A stretch of DNA of 23,647 nucleotides. It comes from Elysia marginata (lineage: Eukaryota; Mollusca; Gastropoda; Plakobranchidae). The notes under the pieces were generated by a model that was not told the DNA's origin, ran no database searches, and was given only the letters and a program-made list of their open reading frames with translations. Location: the NCBI GenBank assembly GCA_019649035.1, contig BMAT01007869.1:579448-603094 (forward strand), read 5' to 3'. This document shows, piece after piece, positions 1-10,500 of the stretch (the stretch's first letter is position 1; each line of letters opens with the position of its first letter). Position numbers and translations under genes: made by a program.

Positions 1-1
1 A

Positions 2-160
2 ATTAAGGGTCAAATATTATATGACCTAACGACAAACGGTAATAGTAAACTGTTAGAAAACAAGGAACTTCAAAAGTTGGTAACTGATAAAGATATAACT
101 GTTGAAAACTATAATGTAAGGTATTCAACAAAAGTCAACTTGTTTAGTAACAGTTGATGC
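2..160 (+). other. Open frame without ATG at window edge, unidentified
   Basis: Reading from base 2 there are 52 codons before TGA at 158-160. Composition looks protein-like: lysine- and leucine-rich with NKELQKLVTDKDITVENYNV and TKVNLFSNS. The pattern faintly recalls the region ahead of the sensor Asn in D5/SF3-type helicase-primases, but this is only an impression. It is antisense to MOSPD2 inside an intron, has no start here, and is most simply a fragment of a decayed mobile or viral-derived element, or chance. Confidence 0.25.
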
Positions 161-584
161 TATTTTGGAAGTTATTCTCTATCAACCTTAGTAAAAGAGA
201 GCCAGGTTCTGGAAAGCCAGATATTTTTGTCAGTTTCTGAAAACACAAAACATGAAACCTTTGTCTAAATAAGGCATGCCTATAACTGGTTATTTTTCTT
301 AATTTGTTCAAAAGTTATTCACATTAACAACTGAAGGGATTTTGGTACCCAATTAATGCAATAAGGTAACATATGTTTCAAACTCTAAAAACTGGTCCAA
401 TCATGAAAAAAAACAACAATATTCTACCAGTGGTGTAAATTATGACAGTAATATACAAAAAATTATATAAACTTCATTCAAAAAAAAAATTTTATATATC
501 CTTTGCAACAGCTTTTTTTTTTCTTAGAAAAAAGAAAACTGTCTATAATATGTTTGTACGGTGATGTCACATTTTACACATTTC

Positions 585-720
585 TGCCTCGATCTAGATC
601 TAAAATTTAGGTTTAGAGTCTAAAAATTTGACTTACATCTAAAAAATTAATTAAGATAATCTAGATTTGGAGGTATATATAGAAGATATCTAGATCTAGA
701 CTCTATATTAGCCTAGATTT
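585..720. repeat. CTAGATCT-rich low-complexity patch
   Basis: Repeated TCTAGATCTAGA/CTAGATTT words occur here (for example at about 592, 660 and 690) with AT-rich spacers. Single copies recur at about 8775 and 14735. The pattern resembles dispersed simple repeats of some mollusc genomes; no coding potential. Confidence 0.5.
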
Positions 721-1419
721 TGGAACCATTTTTCTTCCATTTTAGGCTCTGCATTTCACGTTTTTTCTCCTTAGCTCTTGGGCCTTGCTGCAGGTCAAGT
801 TACTAATAAATCATTAAGGTAACTATTTTGGCTAGTAAAAGCCTGATTATATAAAAAAATTTAACATCTTTATCCTTCATCTTGAGTTGTGTTTAACTTC
901 CTTGCAGGTGTTAGGGATTCCTCATTCAATTAAAAACACCGGACTCAAATTGCATGTTTTTGTTAGATATGGGAAGAAAATGGTGCCAAAGATCTATTTT
1001 TCTTCATGCAGAAAATAAGATGCATTCAATGGCAACGTTCATTAACATGTGGTTTTGATATTAGCTAAGAATGTTTGTAACTTTCCTAAAAAATCATTGT
1101 GATTTACAAAAAAATATCAAATCTTATCATGTTTTGAATACAAACCATTGTCACATCAGGATCTCTGTAAAAAATGAATATGATAATCCCCCTTCCTTAA
1201 CCATTCAGTTTGCCAAAGGATTCCCTTTTCATAACTGAACAATTTTCAAGACACAAGTTTAATTAAAAGCTAATATGCAAATGGCATAAAAAATATAAAA
1301 GGAGAAGAAGTTACAGTCCAAGGCTTTGATGCACAAAAAATAAGAAAATCAATGAGACTAGCTAAAAATATTAATGCATCCTATTACAGAGAGGTAAAAA
1401 AAAATAACTTTCCACTTAC

Positions 1420-1584
1420 CTTCTCATTAGCATTATTGTTTCTGTTGAGACTACTGCTGTTTGAAGTGTTTCGTTTGCGGATGCCATTGTCCGAGCTGCT
1501 GTTAGCATTGTGGTCTGTGGAGGAGGAGCCCTCTTGAGAATCTGTAGAAGTACTTGGCTCTCGAGCTTCTTGGAAAGTTACCTG
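1420..1584 (-). CDS. MOSPD2: MOSPD2 exon: Ser/Asn-rich linker
   Basis: A 165-nt phase-0 exon with donor GAGAAG|GTAAGT. It starts with QVTFQEAREP and continues as a disordered Ser/Thr/Asn-rich stretch with two basic patches (IRKR, LNRNNN), ending NANEK. In MOSPD2 a poorly conserved polar linker separates CRAL-TRIO from the MSP domain, so the position fits although the residues do not help identify it. The acceptor is a tandem CAGCAG, so usage of 1584 or 1581 as first base is uncertain. Confidence 0.75.
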
Positions 1585-4500
1585 CTGATAAAATAGATGA
1601 TATAGCAGGGTATTATTTTCTGTCCTCACATAGCTAACTGTCAAGTACGTTCATTTCTCAAAATCTCCTAAAAGAGTCACCTTTTTAAAGACTTTATATC
1701 CCATGCCTTTTTTTTTTTGTGCAATAAATCATATAAGAGAAAATTTGTGAACATAAAATGTTCTTGGAACCTTGAGAGATAAAATAATGAGAACAAAAGT
1801 TTTTCTAAGAAATAGATTATCTAGATTTTTCCTGTTTCAGAAAAATAAAATTAATGCGGAATTACAATTTGCCCTATAGAATACAGTTTTGAAAAGTGCA
1901 TTTATTTTTTCCCCCTTTTGTCACAAAGCATAGTTTACATCACGCTTTTTTTTTTTTTGCAATACAATTAATTTTTTTTAATTAACAAACCTTCTGGAGG
2001 TAATACCAACAAAGTTTATTGACATGACCCACAAATATATATCAAGCCTCAATGCTACTGTTGCAAAATCAAACAAAGAACAGTACTAAAAAAAAAAACA
2101 AAAAGAAAAACTAAGCATTTCAGGTATATTGCTAGAAAGACATATCATGACACTTAAAGCCACAGGCTGCATCTTGGAAGACAAAAAAAAAGAGCCATTT
2201 GCTGCAAGAAAATTTGACAAATTTGACAAAACAAAACAAATTAGAAACAATTTTGAAGGTTATTAAAAAAAGAGAGAAAGCTTGAGTTGATTCAGGAGCA
2301 TGGGCAGTTGTTTTATGTTCTCACAATAGCTCCTTATCAAAGAAGTTTTGGCAATTGAAGAATTGACCTTATAGGATTTCAAGAAATTTCAGTTATTATC
2401 GGGTAATGATATTATCTATTCTGCAATATCAGGAAAAGCAGCGTCAGTATAACCTTTAGAATATTTCTTAGTCTCACCTTTTTGTCCTGTTTCTTCATGT
2501 CTTCCTCTGGGTATAACCGTTCACTAGCCAGTCCCCTTTGATAATAATATGTGAATATATCCTGTAAAAATGTAAAAAATAAATAGTTTAACTTTCCAAT
2601 ACAGTTTTGGTCATTCAAATGAAGTCACGCCACAGTTTAAAATATAGATACTGTGGCTTCATTCTGACTTTCAAAAGCTTATTTGTAAAAAGTTCTAATG
2701 TATTAAACCATATGAACTATAATGAAAAGACTTTAAATATTTGTTTTGAATATTATCATCTCTATTTATAACACAAGCCTCATTAATAATATGTAAGGGC
2801 CCATTATTTTGTATTGTGCACTGCTGAAAAGCTCCTTAAAACCCCCTCAAGATAGTGAAAAGACTATTTTGAAATCTTGGTTATGGCTCAAATTATTACA
2901 TTCGAAAGATTGTGGATCAGTAAGGCCTATTCTCATAAAAATGAAAAGTTTACAGACTTCATAATAAAAAAAAAGTTATCAAGATCACTCACTTGTTCTC
3001 TGGCTGAATATCTTACTTCTAGCAAGCATTATTGTTGCATATGACAAAATACATAAACTTTCAAAATATACCTACAAAATTTTAATAAATCTTTGACACT
3101 GATAGAAAATGTCAATTTTCTCACTTTAGACATTAGCCAAGTTGACTCATTTTGTTAGAGCACTACACACTTAAAGACTGAAATCTCTCAATCCCTCCAA
3201 GAATAAAATATACCCTACATAAAAAAATAGAGAAATTTTTTGCTATCAGCCACAGGTCAGGTAAATGGCTGAAAAGCATCAATTTGGTCTTGATAGATAG
3301 AGTAATTCATCTTTCCAGGGACATGTACTTAAGTCTGATCATTTTATAGCTAAACCATTGAGAAATTTTTGTTGTTTTTTCGTTTATTGCTATACATGCG
3401 AATCAAGCAAAACGAAAGAGAGAGAGACACCACAGCGACCATGCACGACTTCGTAATTTTGCAACACCCCGAACAAAGCAGACAAAACAGTCCGCATGCA
3501 CCTTACCTAAACAACCAAATAATTCTACTCTCTCTGGTCCTGAACTAAATTTAAGGGAAAATAATCTGGTAGTAGAAACTTTTCTGGTTATTTAGGGCCT
3601 CAAGAGAAAGTGAGAAAGGGTGACACACATGTACAAAGCAAAAGAAATAGAGATATGACAGAGAGAGAGGTATAGAAGTGGACACATACAATATTCATGT
3701 AGATAAATAGATAAAGCCTTCAACGAAAAGAAAGATCCAGAACATTAATTTTAATTGTTTAAGAGTCCATACTTACATTCTTTACAATAACCTGCAAAAT
3801 TGCAGGCATTTTACTAGTATATTAAAAAAAAAAAAAAAAAAAGAACCTTGCTATCCTGCTCACCTTTAAGGCAACAAAATTATACTCTGCAGAACAAACT
3901 CAACGGCTTAGAGTTAGAAATTTAAGAATTGATTTTGGTACTGGTCAGATAATAATGAGGAATAAGATACTCACAGTCCCGCCCATATAATCCGGAAGAT
4001 CTTTTGCTAAGACATACGTCTGCACATCAGACTTGGTGACAAATTTGATCTTGGCAGCTGCCTCAGCACTCAGCCATGCCTTGACAATTTTCCAGGCAGC
4101 TGTAAACAAAGACACAAGAGGAGACATCACAGATTTAACTATCCCTCCACCATGACAACCATTCAATCATTGCTACTGTTTCACATATTATTATCCAGTG
4201 CTCTCTTCTTCCTCTTTACCTTTCTGCTCTTCCTCTAACTACAATTTAAAAAAAAAATACCTATAACTTTTACAGATAGATTTATATTGAAATAAGTTGT
4301 GATTACAATGATTGTGGCAATAAAGTAAAACTAGATGTATTAACAATAATGATACTAAAAACATTACCATAATAGCAACACCAACAATGCTAAAAACAAC
4401 TTTAAAGAGTTAAAGAATGCAGCTTTGTAATAAAGATGACATTGCAATTATGCTAAAACTTCAAATATTAATATCATATTAATGAAAGAACATTTGGCAC

Positions 4501-7500
4501 AACATAAGTTAGACTATTGATAGAAGGATTTTTTAAAATCCCTTTAAGCTCACCATTAAAAATCCATGGCATATCATAGATCAGCATGTACCCTGAAATA
4601 AGCAAGAAACAACGGGTAAATATTTTCAACAAAGAACAATATTTTTAGGGAGCCATAAACATGATGAAAGTACACATTAAAATGACTCCAGCTCAGTAGT
4701 CCCTCAACAAGCATAACAGTTAATGATAATTGTTTTTGATGTGGCCGGCTCCAATAGTTTGAGTTAAGCTGTTATCTAGGTTACTGGGTCAACTGTGATA
4801 TGGCTTATCTTATCTCATGCCTGAAGATAATTGTTTTAAACAGATATATAATACAGATAGCGCAAAGTTGCAACTGGGTTCTTTTAATGTTATACCACTG
4901 TTTGCGTTTTATAGGTTTACAAATGGAGGGTTTCAGGGCCAAACATTGACACATGCCATTTGCAAATTGTATGTTTAACCCAGTGATAAAAGTGTTTGTT
5001 TTTCCATTTTAAAAGATGTTTTTGTTATTAGAATGCAGCTGTCGGTAGCTCTAAAAGGCAAATTTTAGCCAGGTTTTAAAATCTGATGATTATGTCTCAT
5101 TTTGTCCTGAAACCCTTCAAATTTATGTGACACTGCTACGGTATCAAACAATATCATGGGTAACTACAAGTCTAACCCTCATATTCAATTGATCAAAATA
5201 TCCTTTCGTTTATTCAGCTAAAAATTAGATTTGTGACAGCTTGGTGACTGCCATATCTAAAGGCTGAATACAATTTAATGAAATCACAATGTCATGTCTA
5301 TTTTTAATTTAAACATGTTGCTTAGTGGCAGCAACAAAATTTTTATTCACAGTCCTGCAGAAAATTTGTTTTCCCAACAGCAGAACTACCAATTTGACTT
5401 TCTTATTAAGTGACAGGCAATATGACACAAATTTTATGGATAACTATTTGTTTAATCTCTAGGTCAAAACTACAAGTCATGCGACGAAAAAACAGTTATA
5501 AATTAATAAAAAACATTTATGCTCTTAACCTCACATGATGCTAGATAGTTTGACATAATCTAAAGATAAAAAATTGATGCTCAAAATAATTACAGAGGGC
5601 CAGTAAAGGGTGGGAAAAGGCATCCCATTTTCAAAATATTTATTTCTGAACATAGTAGGAGTAAGCTTCACCAATATTTAAGTTATGCATTTGAGAGACC
5701 TTTATGTAATTAAAATCGCTATAGATAACCATTTTTTTAATTTTTCAACAAGGAAATTTACCTTTGATAATCAAAAAGCAGTATAGGATTAAATTTTTCT
5801 AAAACACTTTTTAGCATAGAACGTTAATATATAACCATATCAACCGATACCTAGCATCCAAAATGCAATCGGTCAAATATTTACTGAATAATAGGCATTT
5901 CAAAATTTTTGGAAAAGAAGAAAGTTCAACAACACACTGCCTTCTGCCAATCAAAGAGTTGTCTCAAAGAGCAAAAAACTTCACACCACCGCAGCCTCAT
6001 CCCAATTTAGGAGCAGCAGTAACCTGTTCTCTACTATATGACCTCTTAGCCGCACTAAGCTCTGCCTATCAAAGAGCAGTAACCTCTCTCACCTTATCAC
6101 AGTCCTTCTACATGCATGCCGACCAGGCAGAGTTTCTTTTTGTCCGTTCACTGAGTTTACCTTGAAGTTGGCCAAACAATTTTAATTGGCTGTTGCGCTC
6201 AAATAAGCACAGGATATAGAGCTCAATGAGCAGGAATCAGCAGTATTATTTATTTGTTGGTAAAAGATTGTTACATTTTTCAGAGTGCATCGTACTCAGC
6301 TGAGGCAAAAATCACTCATATAGACATCAACTTTCCGGTTACCCCAAACTTACACTTTGCTTTGTTTGCTTTTCTGAGCTTCAAAATACTTTTGCATTTT
6401 ACTTCTTATTTTCTTTTTCAAAATACACTAAGGCTAAGTTGTATTTTGCAACTTTAGGCCTATTTTAAATCACCATTATCAATCATTCAGTTGTTGTTTT
6501 AATATTTTCAATATGGGTGCCCTGATTTACTGACTGATTGCCTCACAAAATACTTAAGAGTTTGTTCTGCTCCTAGATACAAAGACTGAATATTTGCTAT
6601 CAAAATATTTCTTGTTGTAATTGTTAAACTACACCTTAACGACAACCATCATTGCTAAGGTTATCATTCATACTATGATTTGAAAATAAAACATAGGCAT
6701 GATAAGTGTGTATGAAGAATATTTGATGACTTACCGAGAAAAGTAGGATAATAAAACTTGAAGATTGTAATAATGTACTTGACAAAGTCCATATCCTGGT
6801 CAAACGAAACAGATGGCCTCAAGATAACAATTTGAGTTTCATAAATACAGTCAAGTCAAAAAATTTTAACCTCAATGATTTGTATACTTTTCTTAAATCA
6901 GACTATAATCTGATTAATGACTTTATCTCTCTTTTATTGTTTTAAATATATATTGAGAATTTCAATGCTGGATTAAAGATAATTTTTCTTTTCCACACTA
7001 TCTAAACTACAATACACTACAAGCAGTCCAATTCTAGTGATTCATTAAGACACAAAGGTAACCAAAACTGCATTAAAGTGGTATAAAATTAAATGTGTTT
7101 TTATAGAACTTAGATAAGACAGGATGGAGAGATGTTTGGTTAATCAAAATTTTTTTTTTGTATCTTTTGAAGTTTTATCCAAAATTCAAAACTATTTTAC
7201 TTTCTATCGTTTAGCAAAATTAACTTCAAATTAGAATAGCCAAAGTTTTGACTATTGTAGACTTCAGAACTAAGTTATACTCCTCCATGGTAACATAAAT
7301 AATGCCAGGTATTTCTACATAAGGCACTATTTAGTAGAAATGACATGTAATTTGCATATAGTACCACAAAATTCTCCTTATTTCCCATATATAGTCTGTA
7401 CACTGTGAAAAAACCCTAAAGAAGCAAATAATATGTGAGTTTCATGAGTTTGCATTTCTCTTCTCTCCAAAATGCAAGCTCATGAAGCTCTTATTCTTAC

Positions 7501-10500
7501 ACAGCTTACCAAGTTCACAAGTCCACATGATGTCATGTCCAGCATGACTACAATCTGGCCCAGAGGATTTTCATTAAACGCCTTCTCTAGACCAAACATT
7601 ATTGCTTTTTTCTCCTTTTCCAGGCGGTCCGCAGTAGCATTTTTAAAGTGCAATTTGACCCTCAGCCAAACTAATGGAAAGAGGAGAATAAAAAGCAGTA
7701 TATTGAATTCCATACCACAGGTATCATTAAGAAAAGCAATCAAATTTTCAAAAATATTTATTTACTAATTTAAACAATATTGTTTGGCAGATCAAACTCA
7801 TGAACAAAATAACTGTTTTCTAAAAAATACTTAGGCCTACTATCATGAGTGCCATTTCATAAAGGGGGAACTTTTACCGGCTTGACACATAATGCTACTG
7901 CCAAAGGCAGAGGCTTTAATAGGGGAGGTCCTGGGGCATGCTAGCCCGGAATTTTTTTGAGAATAACCCTGCAAAACAGGGATGCCCTCAAGACAGAAAA
8001 ACAAAACCTGGATTTTTTTTCAACTGCTTTCAGGCCTTCGTGCAAAACCAAATCACTGAATATAAAACAGGTATTTATAATACATTAAGTTCAAATCGAA
8101 CCGAAGGTGCCAGAATAACCTGATTTCGTGTAAAAACCTGAAAAATGGCATCCCTGTGCAAAAAAAAAAAAAAAAACACTTTAGAGTATTTGGGCAGCAA
8201 TTCACTTCCTATTTCATACTTGAATACGGAATTTGTATCCAACCATAAAAAACCATTTCCTCTTTAGACACTTGTCTAGCAATAATAAGTCCTTTTGATT
8301 GGTACGGTATACATTACACATATATATGTTTTTGATAGACATGAAAGGCCCTGGCGCTAAGAACAAATGCAGCCTTAACCACTAAATTGCTATATAGCGC
8401 CCACTATTGCCTGATACTAATCCTATACCATATTGCCCGTTATCCCACGCTTATATCTGGGTTTTCCATATACTTTTTTTTGGTACGGAACAGAGCCTAT
8501 TTCTGTCTATGGTTTCTTGCGCAAATGAGTTCTACTGGTAGTTTGATAACTCCTACTTTCATTTGTTCTTTACCGCATGAGAATCAGTTGAATAGAAATG
8601 AAACATTGATTTTTTGAAGTATGGCTTTCAATTTCTTGAGCTAGCTTGTCAGACTTGAACCAAATGAAGTAGAAGATAGCCCTGTTGACAAGGAAGAAGG
8701 AGATATAGACAATGAAAGTAATATGGAGTATGATGGTTGAGGGGCAAACAATTAAGATCGGAACAATGACTTTCTAGATCTAGATCTTGGGTCAAGGTCA
8801 AACCTGGATCCAGAGGCCAGTGTTAGTAATGATACTGGTGCAGTGGTGGCAACACTGATGGGTTTCAGTGGTCTGCGGACCTTCATGATGTTGCTGTTGA
8901 GCTTTTTGTAAGAAGAATAGGCCCCAATATTGCTGAATTTGATTCAACTTAGGAATCTAACCCTGCACATTTTTTTAGTCTATTCATTCCTTACTCTTTT
9001 CTCACAACTATCGCTGAAGAGAAAAATGACTATACTAGACAAAGAGGGGCAGGGGCATCTTCCAAGCCCGAAACGGACACTAATATCTCTCAATTTTTTT
9101 CTCAGAAAGCCAGAAGCTGTGCTTGGATGTGTGCTTTTTGGCACCCATCTATGTGATTCTGCTTTGCGCAATTTCATGCAAAAATAAATGAATAAGAAAG
9201 GAAAGAAAGAGGAAACAAGACTGACTTTGTGGGCATTTATGCATTAATTTGATTAAAATTTGTCATTTTTTTATTTTTCAAATTCATTAGTTATTGTAAA
9301 AGTATGACATGTAATGCCTTAGAAGAAAGCTTGTTGATTTCTCATCACAGAGTTCTATTTGTTAAATTTATATAAGTATCAGCATATGGGAATTTACACA
9401 ATTTTTTTGTAAAACCTGTTATGAAAAAATTAGAGTAATGCCCCTTATCTTTGTCATAGGACTATGTAGAATTCTCGAAGGCCTCGGCAATGTAAAGCTC
9501 AATATATATTACAATCTGTATACATTCACCAAAAAATGATTCCTTGAGTCTGCTTAGCTATTTTAATTGTTTTGTTTTTAAAAAACCTGGGCTGAGATCT
9601 GAACTTAGGACGTGGTGTTCAGTGCACCATTGCACCTTCATTTTAGGTTCCTCATTATTAGATAAATTTATTCTCAACTAGATAATTTTAGAGGTAAGAA
9701 CAAAAAGCTAAATAAATACAGATACTGTTAGTTGTGGTAGATAAGATGTATAATACTAGAGGTACACATTGCGCCTTTATTAAGAGCTTTTCCCTTGTCC
9801 ATGGCAGATAAAGATTTCTAGGTGTTATGACTTTCAGTTTACACCCATATAACCTCTGTCTGCATGCTTGCCTAAAATAAATGAGAGTATTCTACTTTCA
9901 CATTCTGTTGTTCTAATCCATTCTATTTTTTTTTTTGCAAATTTTTGTGCAGGCTATGCCTTCAAGTTAAAAGTTGGGTGCCGCAATTTTCTCCGACGTG
10001 TGGTCATCTTTTTATACTCTGAAGTGAATAAATTTATTTTATAGACAGTGACCCATCATGTTTATGTCCTCAAATTTGTATCGGTAATAGTGGAAATCTG
10101 CTTGAACATCAGATGACAGTTGTAGATAGCAGAAAATATCTGAAAGATTGCAACATAGCAGAATATCCGCTATTTAGCAAAGAAGTGGCAACTCTACTCT
10201 ATGTGAAAAACAGCTATTTAAGCTGAGAAATAGCACCTCTATTCTTTGTGAAAAACAGCTGCTTAAGCTGAGAAATTTTCTGTAATGGAATTGCTTTAAA
10301 GACTTACTTGAAGTGCACTTAGGAATTTAAATTATGCAGAAACAAAATGCAATGAATTCACAGCACCATTTGAAATTAAATACAAAAAAAAATTTTGGTT
10401 GTGAATTCATTAAAATAACAGGCATAAAATTATAGTTTTGACTATATTTTTTCCTTCTGGCTATAAACAGTTAAAATTTCTTAGGTACTTGACAATTGCT

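Larger units (their letters stand above)
1..1419. other. MOSPD2 intron, left edge
   Basis: Presumed intron leading to the MSP-domain exons outside the window. I found no acceptor/exon pair on the minus strand with MSP-like residues. It holds AT-rich DNA, a CTAGATCT-rich patch (585-720) and a 52-codon plus-strand open frame at the edge. Confidence 0.6.

Noticed and set aside
3480..3535. Possible additional MOSPD2 exon ending at a GTAAGG donor
   Set aside because: The flanking exons already join in frame to give MGGTDIF, the family-conserved junction, and no suitable acceptor or family residues were found.
5863..6165. 100-codon plus-strand open frame inside a MOSPD2 intron
   Set aside because: No recognisable domain, internal near-duplicate DNA words, and antisense to a gene; best seen as repeat DNA open by chance.
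7472..7768. 98-codon plus-strand open frame
   Set aside because: Antisense shadow of the MOSPD2 exon at 7510-7670.
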